A stretch of 64,000 nt of DNA from Halomonas sp. BDJS001 (GTDB taxonomy: Bacteria; Pseudomonadota; Gammaproteobacteria; Pseudomonadales; Halomonadaceae), in contig NZ_CP110535.1 in NCBI RefSeq assembly GCF_026104355.1, forward strand, positions 3,596,001 through 3,660,000, given 5' to 3'. A model generated the notes under the pieces. It did not search any database, was not told the origin of the DNA, and was given only the letters and a program-made list of their open reading frames with translations. Positions 9,511 through 17,339 of this stretch are shown here, piece after piece (position 1 is the stretch's first letter; every line of letters begins with the position of its first letter). A program made the translations under genes and the position numbers.

Positions 9511-9541
9511 AAAAAGCCGGGGACGTTGGCGGCACCCGGCT
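9511..9541 (-). terminator. Rho-independent terminator between convergent genes
   Basis: Arms AGCCGGG (9515-9521) and CCCGGCT (9535-9541). On the minus strand the hairpin runs into six T residues, so it serves the small leftward gene ending at 9544. As a hairpin it may also stop the rightward MFS transcript. Confidence 0.75.
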
Positions 9542-9543
9542 TA

Positions 9544-9813
9544 CTAAGCTTTGTACGAAAACTGCCCTAATAAATACAGCGCCAACACAATCAACGCAAG
9601 CAAACCCACTACTGCACACAAAGCGCCGTCGGTTCGACTCCTATGCTCATCGAGATATATCATTTTAGAAGCCGAAGGGTATTTTCCCAAAGTAACCAGT
9701 TTGCAGATTGGCCAGCCAACCCAGTAACAAATGGTTCTGAAGAATATCTCTGCCAGTATGTAACCTATCCCCCTAAAAAACCCCCTGCCTATCTCTTCAA
9801 AAAAGCCGTCCAT
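9544..9813 (-). CDS. Small predicted membrane protein
   Basis: An 89-residue protein with two hydrophobic parts: IGYILAEIFFRTICYWVGWPICKLVTL (about 16-43, sequence shown in part) and ALCAVVGLLALIVLALYLLG (about 64-83). A charged loop YLDEHRSRTDG lies between them. The gene has a strong AAAAGGAG ribosome site 4-5 bases before the ATG and its own terminator, so it is probably real. The YWVGWPICKLVTLGKYP pattern reminds me of small uncharacterised membrane proteins of Pseudomonas and relatives. No function can be given. It is not obviously part of the sugar cluster on either side. Confidence 0.7.
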   Translation of the reverse strand: MDGFFEEIGRGFFRGIGYILAEIFFRTICYWVGWPICKLVTLGKYPSASKMIYLDEHRSRTDGALCAVVGLLALIVLALYLLGQFSYKA

Positions 9814-9914
9814 AAAACTCCTTTTCGGTAAAAAGTAACAAATAAATACATAACCAAATCCACTTTCTTTTACTTCTATTTTGCCATAGCCGTGGATCGC
9901 AGTTGGCTTAATGG

Positions 9915-10190
9915 CTAACGCTCACCTTCCAGTTCATGCCATACACGCAGAATAATGATGACGCTCGTATGCACTGAATAGCGAATAACGTATTTACCAA
10001 AGACCATGTCACGAACCGAATCCGGTGCCATTTCAACCGGCGTTCCAATGTTGGGGAAGTCTGGCAGTAAGTCGATTTTACCGACCAGCTCTGACGCTAT
10101 CATGCCGGCTGCAGAGGGATTATGGATGGCGATGAACTCTCTAAGGCGCTGCAAATCTTCAATGGCTTCATTCGTGTAAACCAGTTTCAC
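9915..10190 (-). CDS. Type II toxin, RelE/ParE family
   Basis: A 91-residue protein with the RelE/ParE fold pattern: MKLVYTNEAIEDLQRLREFI, a middle NIGTPVEM turn, then YVIRYSVHTSVIIILRVWHELE. Members inhibit translation or DNA gyrase; the subfamily cannot be settled here. It starts with GTG, overlapping the stop of the antitoxin gene upstream by 4 bases (GTGA), the usual translational coupling. The module lies between the two convergent arms of the sugar cluster. Confidence 0.88.
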   Translation of the reverse strand: MKLVYTNEAIEDLQRLREFIAIHNPSAAGMIASELVGKIDLLPDFPNIGTPVEMAPDSVRDMVFGKYVIRYSVHTSVIIILRVWHELEGER

Positions 10191-10459
10191 CTATCCGACC
10201 TCGGCGCATCCTGCTCATTTTCGGTTCCCCAGCTATTGAGCCAACGATGAACCTCGCTGCTATCAACCACCTTCCCCTGTGCGGCAGACTCCATTGCCTC
10301 CAGCGTTTGTCTCCAGCGCTCTTGCTCAAGCTGTTGCTTCTCGATGTATTCCGATAATGCCTGGTTGATTACCCAGCCTTTGCTCCGGTGGAGCCTGCTC
10401 GCGATAGCTTCCAGGTGCTGTTCAACATCCGCCTGAAGACGAACTGTAGTGACACCCAT
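10187..10459 (-). CDS. Type II antitoxin, ribbon-helix-helix family
   Basis: A 90-residue antitoxin. The N-terminal ribbon-helix-helix (MGVTTVRLQADVEQHLEAIA, then SKGWVINQALSEYIEKQQ) binds DNA and represses the pair. The charged C-terminal tail would wrap the toxin encoded next. It is first in the pair and overlaps the toxin start by 4 bases. A short perfect palindrome TGTATTACA at 10489-10497, 30 bases before the start, is a candidate operator. Confidence 0.88.
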   Translation of the reverse strand: MGVTTVRLQADVEQHLEAIASRLHRSKGWVINQALSEYIEKQQLEQERWRQTLEAMESAAQGKVVDSSEVHRWLNSWGTENEQDAPRSDR

Positions 10460-10519
10460 ATCTATACCCTCACTCCTGACGACTACAATGTATTACAGCA
10501 TAGTCAATGAAAGCGGTAC

Positions 10520-10565
10520 AAAAAAGCCCAGCCCCTGACACTATCTAGCGTCAGAGGACTGGACT
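10520..10565 (-). terminator. Rho-independent terminator after the DUF1080 gene
   Basis: Read leftward, a long hairpin (AGTCCAG...TCTGAC loop GTGTCAG...GCTGGGCT, with small mismatches) is followed by six T residues. It ends the leftward operon that runs from 15625 to 10596. Confidence 0.8.
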
Positions 10566-10595
10566 AACTCGCTTAGGGTGCCTATAAACGGGCGG

Positions 10596-11402
10596 CTATA
10601 GCTCTCTTACCCATATATTGCGAAAGCTAACGTCCGCATCGTGATCTTGCAGGTAAATGGGTGCGCAGCCGTGGGCTTCGTCGTAGTTGGGTTCTCCAAT
10701 CCATTCGGTGGTGCCTTGCACTTCAGCATGGTGCTGAACCACGACACCGTTATGCAGAACGGTGATATAGGCAGGCGATTCAAGGGCGCCTCCATCATCA
10801 AAACGCGGCGCGGTGTAGAGGATGTTGTAACTCTGCCACTCCCCCGGCGGGCGCGATGCGTTGACGAGTGGAATATGCTGTTTATAGATGGATGCCGCCT
10901 GGCCGTTGGGATAGGTCGGGTTGTCGTAGGAGTCCAGCACTTGGACTTCATAGCGTTCCTGCAGAAAGACGCCGCTATTGCCCCGATCTTGGCCCTCCAT
11001 ACCTTCAATATCCTCAGGGGAGCGCCACTCCAGGTAGAGCTGCACATCGCAGAAATCCTGGCTTGTGCGAATGCCTCCCGCACCGCGATTTACCGTCATG
11101 GCGCCGTCATCCACGTGCCACTCGGCTGGCCCACCCTCTTCGCCCTCCCAGGCGTCTAAGTCGGTGCCATCGAATAGCACGATGGCATCGGAGGGAACAC
11201 CATCGTCAGGCACTGCAACGCTTGCGGGCACTGGCTCCCATACTTCGGTTTTGGCGGATTGCTCCTCGGGTGTCAGTGTCTCATTCGATGCGCCCTCCTG
11301 AGCTGCGCTATCGAATGCCAACAAACTGCCGCAGGCCAATAGGCAAAGCGTCTGAGCATAGAAGGAAGGCTTAAGTTTGTGCGTACGTTGATTTTTGATC
11401 AT
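10596..11402 (-). CDS. Exported DUF1080 protein, probable 3-keto-disaccharide hydrolase
   Basis: A 268-residue protein with a hydrophobic export signal (FYAQTLCLLACGSLLAF), so periplasmic or possibly a lipoprotein at the LLAC. The body is the concanavalin-like DUF1080 fold: AIVLFDGTDLDAWEGEEGG near 95, EWHVDDGAMTVNRGAGGIRT near 115, QLYLEWRSP near 145, GNSGVFLQERYEVQVLDSY near 163, and a C-terminal IYLQDHDADVSFRNIWVREL. Family members hydrolyse 3-keto-glycosides made by FAD-linked 3-dehydrogenases. The dehydrogenase genes lie just upstream (11416-13757), which fits well. The start at 11402 follows a GGAG-like site. It is the last gene of its operon. Confidence 0.87.
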   Translation of the reverse strand: MIKNQRTHKLKPSFYAQTLCLLACGSLLAFDSAAQEGASNETLTPEEQSAKTEVWEPVPASVAVPDDGVPSDAIVLFDGTDLDAWEGEEGGPAEWHVDDGAMTVNRGAGGIRTSQDFCDVQLYLEWRSPEDIEGMEGQDRGNSGVFLQERYEVQVLDSYDNPTYPNGQAASIYKQHIPLVNASRPPGEWQSYNILYTAPRFDDGGALESPAYITVLHNGVVVQHHAEVQGTTEWIGEPNYDEAHGCAPIYLQDHDADVSFRNIWVREL

Positions 11403-11415
11403 GCTCTCAGCTCCG

Positions 11416-12072
11416 TTAGGTTGCCCAGGCAGGCTCGCCGTTATAAGGCGCGCAGCCGTCATAGCGGCCTGGCACCGCTTCGTAGCGTAGGACTTCCGTC
11501 GCGCCGACTTCTGAGGTGAAGAAGCCAAACAGCGTTAGCTGCTTCATCATGGTGAAGTAGTGTGGCAGCGCTTCCTCGCGATCCGCTTGCTCCTGGGATG
11601 CTTGGGCCTCTGCCGTTTGGTTTTGAGCGGTCTGGGTTTCTATCGTCAATGCTTCAGCGGGGGTTGGCTGTTTGAGGGCCTGCTGCTGGGCGTGCACCAT
11701 CGCTTCGCGGTCCAACTCGGTAATGAGCTCTAATCGCTGTTCGCCACTTAACGCCATAAAATCACGTTGGTAAGCCGCCCGGCTGCGCGCCTCAAGCTGC
11801 GCTAAACCAAAATAGAACACCTCTCTCTCTGAGGGCGTGTAGCAGTCGCTAACGAACACGGCCATAAACTCCCCGACGCCCGCGTCTTTAGCACCTGGGG
11901 TATCGGTTCTAGGCAGAATGGTTTCGGCAAGCTCGTCCAGTCGCTCTACATCCTGGCTGCTAAAGGGGTGATCCGACTGGCCAGCATCGCTAAAGGCAAA
12001 TAGGGATTTTCCTCCAATCATCGCTGTACCGGTCGTCAGCGCGATCATTTTTAGTAGCTCGCGACGGTTCAT
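11416..12072 (-). CDS. Gluconate 2-dehydrogenase subunit 3 family protein (small subunit of the GMC dehydrogenase)
   Basis: A 218-residue protein starting MNRRELLKMIALTTGTAMIGG, a twin-arginine signal. Proteins of this family escort a GMC flavoprotein across the membrane and form its small subunit. The motif ERLDELAETILPRTDTPGAKDAGVGEF (residues about 44-70, sequence shown in part) is characteristic. Between about 150 and 176 there is an insert rich in Q, A and E (TQTAQNQTAEAQASQEQ) that looks like a flexible linker. The start overlaps the GMC stop by 4 bases, so the two are translationally coupled. The partner and the DUF1080 gene suggest a glucoside 3-dehydrogenase. Confidence 0.88.
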   Translation of the reverse strand: MNRRELLKMIALTTGTAMIGGKSLFAFSDAGQSDHPFSSQDVERLDELAETILPRTDTPGAKDAGVGEFMAVFVSDCYTPSEREVFYFGLAQLEARSRAAYQRDFMALSGEQRLELITELDREAMVHAQQQALKQPTPAEALTIETQTAQNQTAEAQASQEQADREEALPHYFTMMKQLTLFGFFTSEVGATEVLRYEAVPGRYDGCAPYNGEPAWAT

Positions 12073-13757
12073 GACAGGTTACCCCGCTTAAGCTCTTTCA
12101 CGGCATAGTCCACCGCCCGCGCGGTAAGTGCCATGTAGGTTAAAGATGGATTCACGCAAGAGGATGACGTCATGCAGGCGCCATCCGTAACAAACACATT
12201 GGGTGCATCCCACACCTGGTTGTGGCTATTGAGCACTGAGGTTTTTGGGTCACGGCCCATACGCGCGGTGCCCATCTCATGGATCCCCATGCCTGGCGCG
12301 TAATCGCCTACGTCGCCTTTGACGTTCTTCACGCCCGCGGCCTCAAGTAAGTCGACCGCATCTTGAACCATGTCCCGACGCATATCGCGCTCGTTTTGCT
12401 TGAGCTCAACGTCGATCGACAGCACCGGCAGCCCCCATTTATCGCGAACGCTGTGGTCAAGGGAGATGCAGTTATCGTGGTCGGGAAGCATTTCGCCGAA
12501 GCCAGTCATGCCGATCGTCCAACCACCTGGCTGGGTGAGTGCTTGCTTTAAATCAGCGCCGATATTGAGCTCAGCAATTTCGCGATCCCAGCCCTGGCGG
12601 CTCGCCGCGCCTTGATAACCAAACCCGCGCACATAGCTTCGCTGCTCATCGCCTACGTTGCGAAAGCGTGGAATATAAAAGCCCGCAGGACGACGTCCGA
12701 AGTAGTATTTGTCGAGATAGCCCTCCACGTCGCCACTGGCACCGCAGCGGAAGTGGTGATCCATCACGTTGTGGCCCAGTTCTCCGCTGCTGCTACCCAG
12801 ACCACCTTCCCAGACATCGGTGGCAGAGTTCATCAAAATCCAGGTGGTATTGAAGGTCGAGGCATTGAGGAAAACCACATCGGCAGTGTACTCGTGGGTT
12901 TCATGGGTTTCGGCATCAATCACCTCAACGCCCCGCGCTCGCTGGCGATCCTTGTCATATAGCACCTGACTGACAATCGAGAAGGGTCGCAAGGTTAAAT
13001 TGCCGGTGGCCACCGCCGCGGGAAGCGTAGCGGACTGGGTGCTGAAATAGGCGCCATAGGGGCAACCCAGCCAGCACTTATTGCGGTATTGGCAGTTGAC
13101 GCGATTTTGCTCTGGCTTTGGCTGGGTAATATTGGCCACCCGGCTGTGGATAAGATGACGCTGGCCACCAAACGCCTCTTTAATGCGCTTGGCGGCATCT
13201 TCTTCCACGCAGTTAAGCGGTATTGGCGGCAGAAACTCGCCATCGGGAAGGATATCCAATCCCTCCTGGGTGCCTGCGATACCGGCAAAGCGCTCCACAT
13301 AGTCATACCACGGAGCGATATCTTCATAGCGGATCGGCCAGTCAATGGCGATACCTTCCCGCTGATTGGCCTCAAAATCCATCGGGCTAAGCCGGTAGCT
13401 TTGCCGCCCCCAAAGCAGAGAGCGCCCGCCTACGTGGTAGCCGCGAAACCAGTCAAAGCGTTTCTCTTCCACGTAGGGATTGGCCTGTTCATCCGCCCAC
13501 ATGCCCAGGGTGGCTTCGTTAAGGGGGTAGTCGCGCTTGAGCACCGGATACTTAGCAATCATTTCCTGGGTCGGCTCATTGCGGTGGGGATAATCCCACG
13601 CCTCTTTGTCGGCGTTGTGGTAATCCTTTACGTGCTCAATATTGCGCCCACGCTCGAGCAGTAAAACCTTTAGCCCCTTCTCGGTTAGCTCTTTAGCAGC
13701 CCAACCGCCGCTAATGCCTGAGCCAACCACGATGGCATCGTAGTGATTATCTGGCAT
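12069..13757 (-). CDS. GMC family FAD oxidoreductase, probable glucoside 3-dehydrogenase large subunit
   Basis: A 562-residue flavoprotein. The FAD-binding GxGxxG lies at the start (YDAIVVGSGISGGWAAKEL), HVGGRSLLWGRQSYRLS near 128, a cysteine-rich segment NCQYRNKCWLGCPYGAYFS near 220, and the C-terminal active-site region GIHEMGTARMGRDPKTSVLN near 495 with TDGACMTSSSCVNPSLTYMAL. It lacks its own signal and is probably carried out by the Tat signal of its small subunit. The second in-frame ATG is preferred because AAGGA lies 8 bases before it. Glucose 3-dehydrogenases of this architecture are known from Halomonas and Caulobacter. No cytochrome c subunit gene is in the cluster. Confidence 0.9.
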   Translation of the reverse strand: MPDNHYDAIVVGSGISGGWAAKELTEKGLKVLLLERGRNIEHVKDYHNADKEAWDYPHRNEPTQEMIAKYPVLKRDYPLNEATLGMWADEQANPYVEEKRFDWFRGYHVGGRSLLWGRQSYRLSPMDFEANQREGIAIDWPIRYEDIAPWYDYVERFAGIAGTQEGLDILPDGEFLPPIPLNCVEEDAAKRIKEAFGGQRHLIHSRVANITQPKPEQNRVNCQYRNKCWLGCPYGAYFSTQSATLPAAVATGNLTLRPFSIVSQVLYDKDRQRARGVEVIDAETHETHEYTADVVFLNASTFNTTWILMNSATDVWEGGLGSSSGELGHNVMDHHFRCGASGDVEGYLDKYYFGRRPAGFYIPRFRNVGDEQRSYVRGFGYQGAASRQGWDREIAELNIGADLKQALTQPGGWTIGMTGFGEMLPDHDNCISLDHSVRDKWGLPVLSIDVELKQNERDMRRDMVQDAVDLLEAAGVKNVKGDVGDYAPGMGIHEMGTARMGRDPKTSVLNSHNQVWDAPNVFVTDGACMTSSSCVNPSLTYMALTARAVDYAVKELKRGNLS

Positions 13758-13793
13758 GGTCATCTTCCTTACTGTGTTGTTTTTAGAGTCGAA

Positions 13794-14693
13794 TCACACG
13801 TCGCAGAGCTGAATAGCCGCCTGCAGTGATTCTATTTTTGCCTGTTGGCTAGTCCGGTCAGGGATAAATTCTTGGGCGATATAGCCCTTAAAGCCGGTAT
13901 CTCGAATAGCGCGACAGATCGCGGGGTAGTTGAGCTCTTGGGTGTCATCTATTTCATGCCGCCCCGGCACACCAGCCGTATGGTAATGGCCGAAAAACGG
14001 GTGGTTTTCACGGATGGTGCGAATGACATCGCCTTCACTAATCTGCATGTGATAGATGTCGTAGAGCAGCTTAAAGTTGGGTGAATCAAGACGACGGCAA
14101 AGCTCAATTCCCCAGACAGAGTTATCGCAAAGGTAGTCGGGGTGGTCGATTTTGCTGTTAAACAGCTCCATCTGTAGCACCACGCCTTTTGCCTCTGCTT
14201 CGGCAAGAATCTGCTTCAGTCCCATTTCGGCATTTTGCAAACCCTGCTCAGGGCTCATGCCGCGAGCATTGCCGCTAAAGCAGATTAAATTGGTGTAACC
14301 CGCTTGGCTTACCCAATCGATATGGTTGAGGTATCGCTCAACCAGCTCGGCATGAAAACGGGCATCGCCCCAGCCATCCTCAAGACTCAGCTCTGCGCCA
14401 TTACACATGGAAGAGTCTAGCCCGTAGCGCTGAAGCACTGGCCACTCTTCAGGGCCCACCAGATCAATCGCCGTAATACCCAACTCGGTTGCAAGCTGGC
14501 AAAGCTCTTCCAAAGTCAGAAAATCGAATGTCCAGCGAGCAACCGAATGCTGGATATTGCCTTTTAAAACCCGCTGAGCAGACGAGTCATCAGCCAGGGC
14601 TTTAACCCCAAGGTGCGGTAGTGCAGCCAGGCCGATAGCGCCAGTCACGCTGTGGCGCAGCAAGCTACGCCGATCAATAAGGTAGCGCTTCAT
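13794..14693 (-). CDS. Tat-exported TIM-barrel protein, hydroxypyruvate isomerase-like
   Basis: A 299-residue protein with a twin-arginine signal, MKRYLIDRRSLLRHSVTGAIG, unusual for an isomerase and implying a periplasmic site. The barrel carries VLQMELFNSKIDHPDYLCDN near 155, FKLLYDIYHMQISEGDV near 192, and the Hyi-type segment FFGHYHTAGVPGRHEIDD near 218. It sits in the operon between the GMC enzyme and another exported TIM-barrel protein. A role in turning over the 3-keto sugar or aglycone is likely from context; the reaction is not known. Confidence 0.85.
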   Translation of the reverse strand: MKRYLIDRRSLLRHSVTGAIGLAALPHLGVKALADDSSAQRVLKGNIQHSVARWTFDFLTLEELCQLATELGITAIDLVGPEEWPVLQRYGLDSSMCNGAELSLEDGWGDARFHAELVERYLNHIDWVSQAGYTNLICFSGNARGMSPEQGLQNAEMGLKQILAEAEAKGVVLQMELFNSKIDHPDYLCDNSVWGIELCRRLDSPNFKLLYDIYHMQISEGDVIRTIRENHPFFGHYHTAGVPGRHEIDDTQELNYPAICRAIRDTGFKGYIAQEFIPDRTSQQAKIESLQAAIQLCDV

Positions 14694-14740
14694 AAAGCAT
14701 CCTCGCGTTTGTCATCTAAATGAGATGGCCTAGGCGTGCA

Positions 14741-15625
14741 TTACTCTTCACGAAGCGCTGTCAGTTTTTCCTCTAGGAAACTATTTCCCTCGGTAATCAC
14801 CGCTTCAGCGTCTAGCGGCATATCGTGTTCGATGATGTACCACTCAACATCAGCGGCCTCGATGGCGGGCAATATCGCATCCCAATCCAGTACACCGGTG
14901 CCGAGTGTTGCGAACCCACCCTCCTCTTCAGCGGTGCCTTCTGGCGCGTTATCTTTGGCGTGTACTGCAAACAGGCGCCCATCAAAACGCGTTACGTACT
15001 CTGCCGGGTCAAACCCACCCCGCGCGATCCAGGCGAGATCCAGTTCTGCCAACAGGTCAGATCCGGCTGCATCAAAAAGATGCTCTAGGGCGGTTTTATC
15101 GTCGTACACTTCCATTTCAAAATCGTGGTTGTGATACGCCAAGCGCAACCCTTCGGCATCTAGCTCAGCGGCAATATCACCAAGCTCTTCACCCAGCGCC
15201 TGCCACCCTTCGGCATCACTAGGGCGGGCGTCCTCGGCTAAATAAGGCACCGTTAAAGTGTCGTTACCTACCGCCTGATTAAACGCCACCGTTTCGTCTA
15301 AGCGATTGCGCAGGTCGTCCAATTGCACATGGCTTGAGATCACCTCAAGCGCATGCTCTTCTAATAGTGCATTGAGTTCTTCGGCAGTCACTTCCTGGGT
15401 GCCCACCGTTTCAATCGCCGAAATACCAGCCCTGTTTACAGCGGCTAGCTGTTCTTCCAAGCTGCCAAAATCCCGCAGTGTGTACATTTGCACGGCGATG
15501 GGCAGTTCTGCTGAATGGTCTTGAGCTTGGGCAAAGCCAGGCACACTCAGCGCTGACAGCGTCACGGCACTGGCAGCCAATAGAGCCTGTGAACTCATGC
15601 GTTTTAAGCCTCGCGGGGTATCCAT
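14741..15625 (-). CDS. Exported sugar phosphate isomerase/epimerase-like TIM-barrel protein
   Basis: First gene of the leftward arm, 294 residues. A Sec signal (SSQALLAASAVTLSALSVPGFAQA) directs it to the periplasm. The barrel has IAVQMYTLRDFGSLEEQLAAV near 45, RLAYHNHDFEMEV near 165, LLAELDLAWIARGG near 195, and AVHAKDNAP near 225, giving the histidine and acidic metal ligands of the family. Starting at the ATG at 15625 places a GAGG site correctly; a GTG six bases earlier is possible. The operator-like palindrome at 15680-15693 lies 55 bases upstream. Confidence 0.86.
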   Translation of the reverse strand: MDTPRGLKRMSSQALLAASAVTLSALSVPGFAQAQDHSAELPIAVQMYTLRDFGSLEEQLAAVNRAGISAIETVGTQEVTAEELNALLEEHALEVISSHVQLDDLRNRLDETVAFNQAVGNDTLTVPYLAEDARPSDAEGWQALGEELGDIAAELDAEGLRLAYHNHDFEMEVYDDKTALEHLFDAAGSDLLAELDLAWIARGGFDPAEYVTRFDGRLFAVHAKDNAPEGTAEEEGGFATLGTGVLDWDAILPAIEAADVEWYIIEHDMPLDAEAVITEGNSFLEEKLTALREE

Positions 15626-15679
15626 ATCCACCTCGTTGTTGTTGGATTGTTATAGGTTGTGAAAGCGCCGATGCGGAAA

Positions 15680-15693
15680 TGTAATCGGTTACA
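15680..15693. promoter_or_regulatory. Second copy of the probable LacI operator (TGTAATCGGTTACA)
   Basis: Differs from the perfect palindrome at 5881-5894 by one base and lies 55 bases upstream of the first gene of the leftward arm, where a repressor would block transcription. The flanking bases (AA before, TTTTTT after) are similar at both ends. The rest of the 327-base gap 15626-15952 is A/T-rich, without a gene, and should also hold the promoter of the EamA gene. Confidence 0.75.
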
Positions 15694-15952
15694 TTTTTTT
15701 AGAACATCTCGGTAAAATGTGCAAGTCAGTACTCTTTTTTACCACGTTAAAGATGCCAAAAAGGGCTTAATACTCCGAGAAATCTATTCACAACCAATTG
15801 GTTATAAACGACATATAGACTATTAAAGAAAAGCCTAATACTTTGGTATCAAGCAGCTGCAATGCTTATCAGCTACTCATAGCACTATTATTTCTGCCGT
15901 CTCCCAAGCTGATACAATAGCCATCATTTTTCCTCTACCAACGGACATCAAC

Positions 15953-16807
15953 GTGCCCCTACGCGATTTGCTACTCGGCCTGTTTGTGATCGCCATTTGG
16001 GCGCTGAATATCATTGTTATCAAGGTCGGTGTGGCGGAGCTTCCGCCACTATTGATGACTACCCTACGCTTTACGCTGGTCGCAGTGCTGCTGGTGCCCT
16101 TCTACCCGGTGGCGCGAGTGCAATTGCCGTTTTTGCTACTGTTATCCATCACCTTCGGCAGCCTCCACTTCGCTCTTCTGTTTATTGGTTTGGAGCATGC
16201 AGAAGCAGGTACCGGCGCGCTTTTAGTACAGATGGGCACGCCCTTTGCCACATTGTTAGCGGTCATCTTTCTAAAAGAGAAGCTAGGCCCCAAACGGGTT
16301 GTCGGGTTGCTACTCTCTTTTGCTGGGGTAGTCGTACTGGCCGGTGGGCCAACGCTGCCCTCTCCTTTACCACTGGCGATTCTGTTGTGCAGTGCCATGG
16401 GCTGGGCGGTGTCGCAGCTGTTGATCAAGCGTGGCCCACCCATTGCGCCAATGGCGTTGGCAGGCTGGGTGGCGCTGTTCGCGGTGCCTCAGGTAGGGTT
16501 GGGGTCATGGCTATTTGAGAGCGGTCAATGGCAGGCGATACAGCAAGCCACTTGGTTGGGCTGGGGGGCGATGATTTACACCGCCGTGATGTCGTCGATT
16601 GTCGCTTACGGGATTTGGTACGCGCTGTTGCGCCGCCACCCGGTTAATCGCGTGGTACCCATGACACTACTGGTTCCGGTGTTGGCGGTGGGCCTAGGCG
16701 CACTGTTAATGGGCGACAGCCTAGGCGTGCATAAGCTAGCAGGGGGCGGCTTAGTGGTCGCAGGTATCGCCTTGATTGTGATCCGATTTCGCCGTCGCCC
16801 AGTTTAG
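15953..16807 (+). CDS. EamA family (DMT) transporter
   Basis: Inner-membrane protein of 284 residues with ten predicted helices arranged as two EamA repeats. It begins RDLLLGLFVIAIWALNIIVIKVG, followed by PPLLMTTLRFTLVAVLL. The second repeat starts near 145 (ILLCSAMGWAVSQLLIKRG). Such proteins usually export amino acids or other metabolites. The start is a GTG with only a weak ribosome site (GGAC), which may mean low expression. It overlaps the convergent DUF192 gene by 4 bases. Confidence 0.85.
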   Translation: MPLRDLLLGLFVIAIWALNIIVIKVGVAELPPLLMTTLRFTLVAVLLVPFYPVARVQLPFLLLLSITFGSLHFALLFIGLEHAEAGTGALLVQMGTPFATLLAVIFLKEKLGPKRVVGLLLSFAGVVVLAGGPTLPSPLPLAILLCSAMGWAVSQLLIKRGPPIAPMALAGWVALFAVPQVGLGSWLFESGQWQAIQQATWLGWGAMIYTAVMSSIVAYGIWYALLRRHPVNRVVPMTLLVPVLAVGLGALLMGDSLGVHKLAGGGLVVAGIALIVIRFRRRPV

Positions 16808-17337
16808 TCTGCGGGTTGGCAGAAACCGGCTTCGTCAGGAATAGAAACACAGTCCCCTACGCTGATACCGCGCTCGGCAAAGTAGCCGCCATTTACCTCT
16901 AGCGCTGAATGATAAGCCGCACCCGCAGGATAAGAGGGGCAGTCGCTCGGCGACGAGGATTCGCAAGGCTGCATGGTATTAATCGCCACGATCCGCCCAT
17001 CGCTATCGATAAAAGCAATATCCAGAGGGATTAGCGTGCGATACATCCAAAAGGCGTTGTTAGCGGACTGCTCGCTCTCAAAACGAAATAGCATGCCACT
17101 TGCTTCTGGCAAGCTCTCGCGCCCCATTAAGCCGCGTTGACGCTGGGAGACCGTTTCCGCCACTTCAACCTCTAAACGATGTGGGCCGCTCTCGCTGTGA
17201 ATAGCCAGCGAAAGCGTCTGCATCGCTTTCGCCGACGTCTGCCCCCAGGCAAATGAGCTAAGTAGCGACATCGGCAATAGCGCCGTCAGTGGTAACAGTA
17301 AAGACGCCTTTAGCAGCGTGCGACGCGTGGGATCCAT
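16804..17337 (-). CDS. DUF192 family exported protein
   Basis: A 177-residue protein with a twin-arginine-type signal (DPTRRTLLKASLLLPLTALLP). The mature domain has the DUF192 hallmarks: EVAETVSQRQRGLMGRESLP near 58, GMLFRFE near 82, FWMYRTLIPLDIAFID near 97, IVAINTMQPC near 117 and ALEVNGGYFAERGI near 145. The family is widespread and its biochemical role is not settled. It starts 2 bases after modC ends and may be read with the mod operon. Confidence 0.87.
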   Translation of the reverse strand: MDPTRRTLLKASLLLPLTALLPMSLLSSFAWGQTSAKAMQTLSLAIHSESGPHRLEVEVAETVSQRQRGLMGRESLPEASGMLFRFESEQSANNAFWMYRTLIPLDIAFIDSDGRIVAINTMQPCESSSPSDCPSYPAGAAYHSALEVNGGYFAERGISVGDCVSIPDEAGFCQPAD

Positions 17338-17339
17338 GC

